Part shown: positions 1 to 8,367 of the stretch, one piece after another
How positions within the stretch are numbered: position 1 is the stretch's first letter
Layout: each line of letters opens with the position of its first letter
Assembly (NCBI GenBank): GCA_947039485.1
Contig: CAMQZC010000006.1
Coordinates: 1 to 64,000 of the forward strand
Origin: an uncultured Verrucomicrobiales bacterium
Lineage (GTDB): Bacteria; Verrucomicrobiota; Verrucomicrobiia; Verrucomicrobiales; Akkermansiaceae
Length of the DNA stretch: 64,000 nucleotides
Reading direction: 5' to 3'
Notes under the pieces: generated by a model
Databases searched by the model: none
What the model was told of the DNA's origin: nothing
What the model saw: only the letters and a program-made list of their open reading frames with translations
Program-made: the position numbers and the translations under genes

Positions 1-117
1 CTCAGCCTCGTGTGAGCAATCTGCGGTGTGCAAGTGGGGCTTGGGAGCCTCAGCCGCAAAGGCGATGCCACTAGAAATTAGGCTCAAAGGAGCCAAGTAA
101 CGTAAAATAGGGTTCAT
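1..117 (-). CDS. Start of a metal-efflux periplasmic adaptor-like protein (partial)
   Basis: Only the first 39 codons lie in the window; the gene continues beyond the left edge. The product opens with a basic residue, a hydrophobic stretch and an Ala-rich cleavage region (about residues 1-22), so it is exported. The mature start is His/Cys/acid-rich (HLHTADCSHE), as is common in membrane-fusion proteins of heavy-metal RND pumps. It starts 10 bases after the stop of the TolC-like gene on the same strand, which fits an efflux operon. The family is inferred from context; too little sequence is present to be certain. Confidence 0.5.
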   Translation of the reverse strand, partial: MNPILRYLAPLSLISSGIAFAAEAPKPHLHTADCSHEAE

Positions 118-126
118 TATCGTTGA

Positions 127-1410
127 TTAAAGTGTAATGGGTGAAAGATATTGGATTTTTGTTTGGATGATTTGGAGCTTTTTCAGATAGCCAAAGTAAT
201 CAAGCTGACGCTGATAGGACTCATGGCGCAACTCTGAAAGCTCCGAGATACCCGACTCGCCTAGGCTGTAGAGCTTCTCCTGTGTCTCAACTTGCTTGCG
301 CAGGAGATTGAGGCGAGAGGCCTCGCTACGGCACTGTTTGAGCAGCAACTGCTGCTGATACTTAAGGATCTGCGTATCGGTAAGCAGGGCTCGCCATTGA
401 TTAACAAAGTCCTGCTGCTTGAGGGCGCGATCAGCTGTACTCATCGCAATGGCCTCACGGTTGCGGTTCCAGATGGGGAGACTCAAGCCGATGCCAACAT
501 CGAGCTTGTTCTTACCATCATCGCGACCGTAGCCCACCCCGAGTTCAAGCTCGGGGTACTGAGCACGGATGGCTGACTTGAGCTCAATCTCGCTGGCGGC
601 AAATTTGCAAGAGCTCGCCTTGAGGGCTGGGTGCTCCAGCAGTAGCCCTGCGCTGGGGATAGCCCTAGCGGCAGGGGCGCTGCGAGGAGCATATCCAGCG
701 AGCCTCAATGTAGGCGTAGAGGGGTGCAGACCCAATAGCTTGATGAGGGCGAGTTGCTGAGTGAGGAGGCTATCCTCCTCATCCTGCTGCGCCTTGATGC
801 AATCATTGAAGCGCTGCGTGCTGATTTGATACTCGGCGAAGTCCATTTCACCCAGCTTATAAAGCTGCTCAATATCAGCATTCTCACGCTTGATGACTGA
901 GAGTCGGCTACTCGTACTATTAAGCATGGCCTGAGAGATGAGGATGGCATCATGTAGGTTGTCGAGCTCCTCCAAGAAGGCGCGCTCAGCCTCACGACTG
1001 GTCCAATAGTCAGCCTCCTTGTATTGCTCGGCAATTTTCTTGCTCAGCGCAGGCAGCCCCGTGACGGGCAGCGTGATGCCAGGCATGATGCCATAATTGA
1101 GTGTATTGCCACCAAAGGGTCGCTCAAAGGAGAAGCCCAGGGAGGGATCCTTCCAGTATCCAGAGTTCTCAGCGATAGCCGTCGTCTTTGCGTACTGCAG
1201 GCGGATGCTGTTGAGCCCGGGATTGAGAAGGAGCCCAACCTGATGAAGCTCTTTGCTGCTGAGAGTTTTCTTTTGTTTTGTAATTTTAGATGAGACCTGC
1301 TGCCACTGGGCGCTGTCTCGTGAGAGCTCAATGTTACTGGCCTTGTAGCTAGCGCAGGAGGCTAGCATCAGACCAATTCCCATGCTCGTGAGTAATTGAT
1401 AATTCATCAT
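127..1410 (-). CDS. TolC-family outer-membrane efflux lipoprotein
   Basis: The product is an outer-membrane channel subunit of a tripartite efflux system. From the ATG at 1410 the protein is 427 residues and begins with a lipoprotein signal ending in the lipobox LASC. The rest is mostly long amphipathic helices with the internal duplication typical of TolC proteins (helical regions around 120-220 and 320-420), and the length suits the family. An in-frame ATG at 1455 would place 15 extra residues before the signal peptide, so I prefer 1410. No clear ribosome binding site is seen. The adaptor-like gene follows and the Cys-rich gene precedes it, which suggests heavy-metal efflux of the Cus/Czc type. 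The substrate is inferred only. Confidence 0.85.
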   Translation of the reverse strand: MMNYQLLTSMGIGLMLASCASYKASNIELSRDSAQWQQVSSKITKQKKTLSSKELHQVGLLLNPGLNSIRLQYAKTTAIAENSGYWKDPSLGFSFERPFGGNTLNYGIMPGITLPVTGLPALSKKIAEQYKEADYWTSREAERAFLEELDNLHDAILISQAMLNSTSSRLSVIKRENADIEQLYKLGEMDFAEYQISTQRFNDCIKAQQDEEDSLLTQQLALIKLLGLHPSTPTLRLAGYAPRSAPAARAIPSAGLLLEHPALKASSCKFAASEIELKSAIRAQYPELELGVGYGRDDGKNKLDVGIGLSLPIWNRNREAIAMSTADRALKQQDFVNQWRALLTDTQILKYQQQLLLKQCRSEASRLNLLRKQVETQEKLYSLGESGISELSELRHESYQRQLDYFGYLKKLQIIQTKIQYLSPITL

Positions 1411-1512
1411 AATGATATTGATTTGTTGAGTAAATAAAACGAAATAGCGAGACATGAGGAATCATCCCCATACCGCGTTGGTTGAAGCAATCATGATTGC
1501 AAGGAGCTCGCT

Positions 1513-1908
1513 TTATATGCGCATGGGCCTAAAGGCAGTAACAAGACTACTGCTAGGCAAGGGGGGGGGCATCTGCCGCAGGATGGCAAGACCATCGATG
1601 AGGAGAGGCATGGGTAGCACAATCACACACTGCGAGAACTGCGAGAGCTGCGGGCAGCTGATGGAGGTATTGACCACGAGGCAATTCTCCAGATGCTGGT
1701 GGGAGTACTCACAGCAAGGTTCTTGGGAGGGCTTGGGCAACTCCTCCTGCTGTATATCCTGATGGCTAGGGCAGCTACAGTAACTGCTGAGAGCCTCTTG
1801 AGACTGAGAATCGAGGCCGTGGTGATCAATACAACTCAGGGAAGTCGCCAGCAAAAGAGCGGGCAACAACAAAAAAGCTAAAATCTGATTCCTGAGCAAA
1901 TTTTTCAT
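1513..1908 (-). CDS. Small Cys/His-rich exported protein in the metal-efflux operon
   Basis: This 131-residue protein has a signal peptide or N-terminal membrane segment (KNLLRNQ followed by a Leu/Ala-rich stretch). The mature part has scattered Cys and His (CSCPSHQD, CCEYSHQH, SCPQL). I do not recognise the family. Its position ahead of the TolC-like and adaptor genes suggests a periplasmic metal-binding or sensing accessory, as found in other metal efflux operons. The ATG at 1908 is chosen because it directly precedes the signal peptide and lies 26 bases downstream of a candidate promoter. The C-terminal third is Leu/Pro-rich and could be a second hydrophobic segment. Confidence 0.6.
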   Translation of the reverse strand: MKNLLRNQILAFLLLPALLLATSLSCIDHHGLDSQSQEALSSYCSCPSHQDIQQEELPKPSQEPCCEYSHQHLENCLVVNTSISCPQLSQFSQCVIVLPMPLLIDGLAILRQMPPPLPSSSLVTAFRPMRI

Positions 1909-1934
1909 CGAAACGGGGACAACAACGATAACCA

Positions 1935-1963
1935 AGTTAAACTAGTCACGGCTAGCAAGTCAA
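1935..1963 (-). promoter_or_regulatory. Candidate promoter of the metal-efflux operon
   Basis: On the minus strand TTGACT is followed after 17 bases by TTAACT. The -10 box ends 26 bases before the ATG at 1908. Confidence 0.45.
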
Positions 1964-2067
1964 GATATTAAACCATGATGACACACATCGCAATTTGCCC
2001 CCAGAGCCGCTTAAATCTACGAAATGTCGTATTTTTCCAATTTTATACTTCTCAGGAGAAGCATAAT

Positions 2068-3420
2068 ATGCTAGAAATAATCATGGCCCTGCATATACAA
2101 ATGAGTGAAGAAACACTTCAAACCTTAAAACAGATGAAGCGTCGCCAACATCTCATCTCATTATCTTCATGCATATGTTTCCTCATACTTTCAGGTATCA
2201 TTCTCTTTTCGATGGTGATTTTCCTCGAAAAAGACCTTCCAGCTCAATTCCTCCCCTACGTCTCCAACGTTGAGGATGCCCCCCCAACAGATCGCCCTGT
2301 AACGCAAGAACTCACACAGAAGCAAAAGCCGCCCTCACAAGATATGGCTCCCGACCTTATCATCTCCACAGCCCCGAGTGCAGTCGCGATGGCTCAGGTG
2401 GATATTCCTACCGTAGACGTCCCTATCGGCACAGCCATGGAGATGGACTTAGGCATGGGTGATGGCATTGGTGATGAGCTGGGTGATGCTGGCGGTGGCA
2501 TGGGCTCGTCCGCCGCAGGTGGCTCCGCACTGGAGGGCACCTACTATGACTTCAAGCAGACCAAATCTGGCGCACAAATTGGTATCAAAACCGATAAGTT
2601 TGGTAACGTTCAGGGAGCCAAATCCCTCAATCAACTCGCTGTCATCTTGGGCACCTTCTTCCAGCGCAACTGGTCACCACAGGTCTTTGACCGATTTTAC
2701 AAGGCCAAGACCAAGCTCTACGCATCTAGCTTCTACGTCCCCACCGCAGATGGTCGCTACGGTCCTATGGCTTTCAGCGCAGCTGACAAGATCAAGCCCG
2801 GAGCATGGGCTGCTGTCTACCGCGGTCGCGTGCGCGCACCCTTCACGGGCGAGTTCCGCTTTGTCGGTGCTGGCAACCACTTTATCAGTGTGAGATTCAA
2901 CAACAAGGTCGTCCTCGAAGCAGGCTGGAGTATCCCCTCATACCACAGGGCAAACGTAGCGAACCCATGGGGAACTTGGTGCGGTAACCTCGGCACATCC
3001 GCTAAGTACAAGGCTGATATCAAAGCAGGAAAAAGCCGCGGCCACCGTGACTACAAATTCTTCCCACAACCCGAAATTTCAGGCTGGAATAACGCACTTG
3101 GTGGACTCATTGGCGGCAATATCATCAAAGTAGAAGCTGGCAAGATTTATCCCATTGAGATTCTTGTCTGTGACCCCGCAGGTGGTACCTTTGGCTTTGC
3201 CCTCCTCACCGAGGAAATTGGCAAGACTAAGAAGGTGAAAGGCATCCCGCTCCTCAGCATCTTCCGAACGAACTTCAATCTCCCCGATAAGAATAAAATC
3301 AACCAAGAGCTCATCAAGGCAAAATTCCTCAACGCTGCAGTCCTTAAGAAGTACCCCAAGAAAGGTCCTCAATACCCCAACTTCGATCCCGACTCCGTCA
3401 TCTGGACAGCAGTCCCATAA
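2068..3420 (+). CDS. Membrane-anchored protein with a PA14-like beta domain
   Basis: The ATG at 2068 is chosen because AGGAG lies 9 bases upstream, one of the few good ribosome binding sites here. The 450-residue product has a short cytoplasmic N-terminus, one membrane segment (about residues 30-55), a Pro/Gln-rich linker, a Gly/Met-rich stretch (about 125-160), and then a C-terminal domain. In that domain the pattern WAAVYRGRVRAPFTGEFRF followed by NNKVV recalls PA14 carbohydrate-binding domains. The protein is therefore probably anchored in the inner membrane with a large extracytoplasmic sugar-binding or matrix domain. It precedes glycan-processing genes on the same strand. Function is not known. 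Confidence 0.7.
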   Translation: MLEIIMALHIQMSEETLQTLKQMKRRQHLISLSSCICFLILSGIILFSMVIFLEKDLPAQFLPYVSNVEDAPPTDRPVTQELTQKQKPPSQDMAPDLIISTAPSAVAMAQVDIPTVDVPIGTAMEMDLGMGDGIGDELGDAGGGMGSSAAGGSALEGTYYDFKQTKSGAQIGIKTDKFGNVQGAKSLNQLAVILGTFFQRNWSPQVFDRFYKAKTKLYASSFYVPTADGRYGPMAFSAADKIKPGAWAAVYRGRVRAPFTGEFRFVGAGNHFISVRFNNKVVLEAGWSIPSYHRANVANPWGTWCGNLGTSAKYKADIKAGKSRGHRDYKFFPQPEISGWNNALGGLIGGNIIKVEAGKIYPIEILVCDPAGGTFGFALLTEEIGKTKKVKGIPLLSIFRTNFNLPDKNKINQELIKAKFLNAAVLKKYPKKGPQYPNFDPDSVIWTAVP

Positions 3421-3527
3421 AAAACAAGTCAAGCGCTTAGCAATATCAATCCAATATTCTAAGCCAAGCACCAAAGAGCAGTGAGGAAGAACCTTCACTG
3501 CTCTTGCTGTACAAATACACTCTAATC

Positions 3528-4970
3528 ATGAAAGCCAAACACATCTTCAGCCTATTTTTCCTCGCCAGCGCCATCACGCTAGCAGCCACACCTAACGATC
3601 TGGGCAATGTCATGTACATCGGTGACTCCATCACCCATGGCTACAACAGCTCAGGTCATCGCTGGGAGATGCACAAAATTATCACTGACAATGGCCTCAC
3701 CTACAAGGAAATTGGCGTCATGGTTGGCAATGACTCAAATCGCAAAACCAGCAGCGTCCCCCCAGGCATCAGCTACTCGGGCAAGGTCTTTGCTAATGAG
3801 CACTGTGCACAATCGAGCGGACGTGCTAGCGAGGTCTCAGGCTCCAAGCTGGAGCGCAATGGCGGCTCGCGATACAAGGGAAGCAACATCAACAACTGGC
3901 TAGGACTGAGTGACATAGACAACAATAAAAAGCCCTACACAGGCCCCATCTTCAAGGATGAGAGCGCGCCTGACATCTACGTCATCACGCTGGGAACCAA
4001 TGACCTGCTCAGCGACCACGGCGACGCAGACTTTGAGAAAAACCCCAAGATAGCTAAACTCGCTGTAGCCAACCTGCTCGATGACATACAGTCCATTTAC
4101 AACAGCATTCGCAAGGCCACACCCAAGGCTCAGATTTACATCACCAGCGTCCCCGTCTTTGCAGAGGGACATAAGGGCATCGACTCCCCCGAGAGCCATC
4201 AGGTTGTATACAACTTCAACAAAGCCATCGCCAAGTGGTGCAAAAGAGGCAATATTAAGGCTAAGTTCATCGATCTGAGCCCCGGCATGAAGGACGTCAG
4301 TGAAGAAAAGCCCTGCCAAGGTGTCCAAGACATCTTTGGTGACCCCGTGCACCCCGCCACCCAAGGTAGCCGCCTCATGGCTACCAACATTGCCCAAGCC
4401 CAAGGTCTCGCAGGTCGCACAGCTGGGCTCACACGCAAATCTGGCCGCGACTTTGAGACCGTCATCAAAGGCTACAAGAAAGCCGCAAAGTCGAACCCCT
4501 CTGCACTTGCTGCATTAACGAGCAAAGCAACACCGTCAGAAGAGCTCAGCGCTGAGCTCCTCCTGCGCCTCGGCAATGGTGCCAAGGGCGGCTGGGATAA
4601 GGAAAACGAGCTACAGATCACATTGAGCAATGGCAAACTTGCAGGCAGCCTCAAGCTCAGTGAGCCCTATATCAAGTGGGGCGATCGCGTCATCTACTCC
4701 ACCGACATGTCCAAGCTGAGTGAGCCGCTACGCATCTGCTACTACAAAGGGGATACCAGCAAGAATATTCAGGCCGGATTCTACGTCTGGCTCGGTGAGA
4801 AGATGATTGGAGAAGCCCTCGAAAGCAGCCCCAGCAATGAGCAAGGGCTTATCCTGACACCCACGGATAAAACAAAATCGAGCAAGCCCCAGGCTCAAAT
4901 CAAGCTCATCTCCCTCGATCGCAGCGGCGCCTACGCCCCTGCCATCAAGCAGAGCAAGGCCAAGCAATAA
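3528..4970 (+). CDS. SGNH/GDSL-family secreted esterase
   Basis: A 480-residue exported hydrolase with a signal peptide ending near residue 19. It has the SGNH blocks GDSITHG (nucleophile Ser34), GTND (156-159) and DPVHP (Asp272/His275). Enzymes of this class remove acetyl or other ester groups from carbohydrates. About 170 residues follow the catalytic domain and look like a separate beta-rich domain. The ATG at 3528 immediately precedes the signal peptide. The gene sits 14 bases ahead of a sulfatase and near a sialate O-acetylesterase, so a role in removing decorations from host glycans is likely. The exact substrate cannot be read from the sequence. Confidence 0.85.
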   Translation: MKAKHIFSLFFLASAITLAATPNDLGNVMYIGDSITHGYNSSGHRWEMHKIITDNGLTYKEIGVMVGNDSNRKTSSVPPGISYSGKVFANEHCAQSSGRASEVSGSKLERNGGSRYKGSNINNWLGLSDIDNNKKPYTGPIFKDESAPDIYVITLGTNDLLSDHGDADFEKNPKIAKLAVANLLDDIQSIYNSIRKATPKAQIYITSVPVFAEGHKGIDSPESHQVVYNFNKAIAKWCKRGNIKAKFIDLSPGMKDVSEEKPCQGVQDIFGDPVHPATQGSRLMATNIAQAQGLAGRTAGLTRKSGRDFETVIKGYKKAAKSNPSALAALTSKATPSEELSAELLLRLGNGAKGGWDKENELQITLSNGKLAGSLKLSEPYIKWGDRVIYSTDMSKLSEPLRICYYKGDTSKNIQAGFYVWLGEKMIGEALESSPSNEQGLILTPTDKTKSSKPQAQIKLISLDRSGAYAPAIKQSKAKQ

Positions 4971-4984
4971 GAGAAGTCTCAACG

Positions 4985-6751
4985 ATGAAAATAGGACTCT
5001 GGATAAGCGCGTATTGCCTCTCAAGCATCACTTGGGCAGCCCCGGCACCTCAGCGCCCTAACATCCTCTTCATCATCAGCGATGATCACGCTGTGCAGGC
5101 CTTGGGAAGCTCTGAGCATGACTCACCAGTCCCTCTCCCTGCCCTGCGTCAACTAGCTAGGCAGGGCATGGTCTTTGACCGCTCCTACTGCACAAACTCC
5201 ATCAGCGGCCCCTCGCGCGCAAGCATCCTGACAGGTAGGCACTCGCACCGCAATGGCTTCCTCTACAACTACGGAGGGGCACCCTTTGAGCCCGAGCAGC
5301 CAAGCTGGCCTCAGATGCTGCAAGCAGCAGGCTACCATACAGGACTCCTAGGCAAGTGGCATCTCAAGTCGAGCCCTCGTGGCTTTGATCAGTGGAGCAT
5401 CTTCCCCGATCAGGGCGAGTACTGGGACCCCATTTTCATCACCAATGGAGCTCATGGCAAGCAACTGCGGCACCGCGAGCGCGGCTATGCCACCGACCTA
5501 TTGACAACCAAGGCGATTGACTGGCTGGAGAACCGCGATAAGAGCAAGCCATTTGCCCTCATGCTCGGGCACAAATCCCCCCATCGCAACTGGATACCAG
5601 CCCCCCGCCACCTCGACAAAATCAAGCAACTTGTCGCCAAGCTCAGCCCCCCTGCAACCCTGCATGATAACTGGGAGAATCGCCCAGCACAGCTGAGCCT
5701 CAACGAGCAATCCATCAGCAGGCACTTCTGTAATTGGAATGACGCTCATCTCATCCCATCACTTATCCCCTTTGATGTGATGTGCGAGATCATCCCCAAG
5801 GCCGCCCTGAGAAAAATGATTACCTCAGGGCAATTTGAGGGACAGATCCCCGCCAATTTTGACCTAGCAAAGCATGAGCCGAGCTTTGCGCCAAAGACAA
5901 ATCTGAGCCCCAGCTGGGGAGGAGCGCAAGCGGCTGGTGTCAGCGAGATTTATCAGCGTTTTTATGCGCAGCGCACGCAGCAATTTGTGCAAGATATGCG
6001 CGAGGGGAAGGTAACAAGTCTCAGAGACATCACCGAGCAGCGCTGGCGCTGGTACATGGAGGACTATCTGGGCTGCCTACTCTCACTGGATGAATCAATT
6101 GGCGATTTGATGCATTACCTCAAGCAACATCAACTTGAGGAAGACACGCTAGTCATCTACGTCGGCGATCAGGGATTTTACCTCGGTGAGCATGGGATGT
6201 ATGACAAGCGCTGGATCTTTGAGCAGAGCATGCGTATGCCCCTCATCATGCGCTGGCCGGGCACCATAGCCAAGGGTACACGATCCATGGCCATGGTGCA
6301 AAACATCGACTACGCCCCGACGCTGGCGACGCTAGCGCAGGCAGATAGCGCCGAGAATATGGCGAGCTTTGATGGAATCTCCATGACAGGGCTCTTCTCC
6401 ACAGGCGAGGCCGAACCCTTCCAAAATCGCAGCCTCTACTACGCCTTTTTTGAGCATCCCGCCGAGCACAATGCACCCATCCACGATGGCATCCGCAGCC
6501 CTCGCTACACCTTTGCCCGCATCTGGCAGCCCCAGCCCGAGCAGCCTGCCGACAAGTGGCTTCTCATCGACAATGAGAGCGACCCCGAGCAGATGATCAA
6601 TCAAGCAACGAACCCTGACTACGCCCCAGTTTTTGAGCGTTTGAAAGCCCAGTACCTCCAACTGCGCCGCGACTACGCCGTCCCCGACAACAGCCCCGCC
6701 TGCGGCAAAAGCATCAAGGGCATGAAACCAATTTGGAACACTTTAAAATAA
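4985..6751 (+). CDS. Secreted type I sulfatase with a Ser-type formylglycine motif
   Basis: A 588-residue alkaline-phosphatase-fold sulfatase with a signal peptide (cleavage near residues 18-20). Metal-site residues appear in ISDDH (31-35). The activation motif is SGPSR (74-78) followed by ASILTG, so Ser74, not Cys, would be oxidised to formylglycine by an anaerobic sulfatase-maturating radical SAM enzyme. GKWH and a late DQG metal motif are also present. The motif block resembles N-acetylglucosamine-6-O-sulfatases, but the substrate is inferred. It starts 14 bases after the SGNH gene and ends 5 bases before the sialate O-acetylesterase, so the three probably form one transcript. No maturation enzyme is in the window. 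Confidence 0.93.
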   Translation: MKIGLWISAYCLSSITWAAPAPQRPNILFIISDDHAVQALGSSEHDSPVPLPALRQLARQGMVFDRSYCTNSISGPSRASILTGRHSHRNGFLYNYGGAPFEPEQPSWPQMLQAAGYHTGLLGKWHLKSSPRGFDQWSIFPDQGEYWDPIFITNGAHGKQLRHRERGYATDLLTTKAIDWLENRDKSKPFALMLGHKSPHRNWIPAPRHLDKIKQLVAKLSPPATLHDNWENRPAQLSLNEQSISRHFCNWNDAHLIPSLIPFDVMCEIIPKAALRKMITSGQFEGQIPANFDLAKHEPSFAPKTNLSPSWGGAQAAGVSEIYQRFYAQRTQQFVQDMREGKVTSLRDITEQRWRWYMEDYLGCLLSLDESIGDLMHYLKQHQLEEDTLVIYVGDQGFYLGEHGMYDKRWIFEQSMRMPLIMRWPGTIAKGTRSMAMVQNIDYAPTLATLAQADSAENMASFDGISMTGLFSTGEAEPFQNRSLYYAFFEHPAEHNAPIHDGIRSPRYTFARIWQPQPEQPADKWLLIDNESDPEQMINQATNPDYAPVFERLKAQYLQLRRDYAVPDNSPACGKSIKGMKPIWNTLK

Positions 6752-6756
6752 CCAAC

Positions 6757-8289
6757 ATGAAAACACAACACCTACTCCTACTCACAGCCAGCCTCAGCAG
6801 TATCGCTTTCGCTGCCCCCGAGCTCGCCCCTCTCTTTCAAGACTCCATGGTCATCCAGCGCGATAAGCCCGTCCCTATCTGGGGCAAGGCCAAGGCTGGA
6901 TCCAAGGTGCAACTCAAGTGGCAGGGCGAGAGCCTCAGCACCAAGGCCAGCGGCAAAGGTGACTGGACCATCACACTCAAGCCCAGCAAAGCCAACGCAA
7001 AAGGTGCCACGCTGGAGGTGACCGACAGCACAGGCAGCATCAGCATCAGCGATGTACTCGTCGGTGATGTCTGGCTTTCTAGCGGCCAATCCAACATGGC
7101 CTACCCTATGCGCTCATTTGCCGATGGACGCCGCGATATGGCAAGCTTCAATCAAGATCAGCTACGCCTCATGACCATTGGCTCCAAGATGCATACCAAA
7201 GCAGGCGCCTACCCTCTAAAAAGCTATGAAAGCTTTAAAAAAGACGGAGCAACAACCATGCAGTGGTTGCCCTGCACGCCTCAAAACGTCGGTGGTTTCT
7301 CCGCGGTATCAGCCTACTTTGCCCGCTCTCTGCAGCAGGAACTCAATATCCCCATTGGCATCATTTGCAATGCTATAGGTGGTGTTGGTATGGAGTCATG
7401 GCTGCCTGAGACACTCATCAAGACAGACAATTTCTTTGCCCCTCTGCGTGGTGATAAGTGGCTCAAGGCCAAGCCTGAGCAATTCTCCAGCTGGATGAGA
7501 GGCCGCGCCCAATCCAACCTCAAGAACGCTATTGACTCAAACGAGAAAGAACTCATCCACCCCTTCAAGCCCGGTTATCTCTTTGAGACCTCGCTGCGTC
7601 CCATCATCAAGTTCCCCATCACTGGAGTTATCTGGTACCAAGGCGAGAGCAACGCCGAGCTCAACAACTCCAAACGCAACGCCGCCATGATGAACAAGAT
7701 GATTGACTCATGGAGAGAGGAAATCCAGCAAGAAGAATTGCCATTCCTCATGGTGCAGCTGCCACGTATCAATGATAAGAGCGCACTGCGTGCCTACTGG
7801 CCCGAGTTCCGCGAAGTTCAACAGCGTGTCGCAGACAAGAATGAAAATACAGGTCTCATCTGCTCCATCGAGCTAGGACACTCGCACAACGGCGACGTGC
7901 ACCCATCACCCAAGGCTCCCGTTGGCGAGCGTCTTACCAAGCTTGCCCTTGTGGAAGTATACAAGACCAAGCAAGGTGATGAGGCAAAGGAAATGCTCTC
8001 CCCCACAATCCTGAAGCACCAGCGCAAGGGTAAGAAGGTTATGCTCAAACTCTCCTCCCCAGTCAAACTCGCACAAGGCGATGAGCCAAATGGATTTACC
8101 TACATAGCAAACAAGAAGGCAAAACCACAAGAGGTCAAGGCAATCATCAAGGGTGATATCATCATACTTGAGCTACCATCGGCTGCCAAGAAAGGCTCTG
8201 AGCTGCGCTACAACTTCAGCGTCTACATGGAGCCCAACATCGTGAATGAGGCTGGACTCCCCCTCTTCCCCTGGCGCGTAAAGCTCTAA
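6757..8289 (+). CDS. Sialate O-acetylesterase
   Basis: A 510-residue exported SGNH-type esterase that removes O-acetyl groups from sialic acids. The signal peptide ends near residue 20. The catalytic blocks are GQSNM (110-114, nucleophile Ser112), WYQGESN (293-299) and GDVHP (379-383, Asp380/His382). An N-terminal beta-sandwich (about 20-100) precedes the catalytic part, as usual for the family. The start at 6757 is preferred to an upstream in-frame ATG at 6733 because that one lies inside the sulfatase gene and ahead of the signal peptide. It is the last gene of the glycan cluster and is followed by a strong terminator. Confidence 0.93.
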   Translation: MKTQHLLLLTASLSSIAFAAPELAPLFQDSMVIQRDKPVPIWGKAKAGSKVQLKWQGESLSTKASGKGDWTITLKPSKANAKGATLEVTDSTGSISISDVLVGDVWLSSGQSNMAYPMRSFADGRRDMASFNQDQLRLMTIGSKMHTKAGAYPLKSYESFKKDGATTMQWLPCTPQNVGGFSAVSAYFARSLQQELNIPIGIICNAIGGVGMESWLPETLIKTDNFFAPLRGDKWLKAKPEQFSSWMRGRAQSNLKNAIDSNEKELIHPFKPGYLFETSLRPIIKFPITGVIWYQGESNAELNNSKRNAAMMNKMIDSWREEIQQEELPFLMVQLPRINDKSALRAYWPEFREVQQRVADKNENTGLICSIELGHSHNGDVHPSPKAPVGERLTKLALVEVYKTKQGDEAKEMLSPTILKHQRKGKKVMLKLSSPVKLAQGDEPNGFTYIANKKAKPQEVKAIIKGDIIILELPSAAKKGSELRYNFSVYMEPNIVNEAGLPLFPWRVKL

Positions 8290-8310
8290 GGAGACTGAGA
8301 AAGTTTTTAC

Positions 8311-8344
8311 AAAAAAGCAGAGGCCGAGGCCTCTGCTTTTTTTT
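8311..8344. terminator. Bidirectional hairpin terminator
   Basis: A perfect GC-rich stem (GCAGAGGCC pairing with GGCCTCTGC) is flanked by a run of A on the left and eight T on the right. It serves the plus-strand esterase and the convergent ispG. Confidence 0.9.
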
Positions 8345-8367
8345 GGATGGGAAGTGCTTGTGCACTG

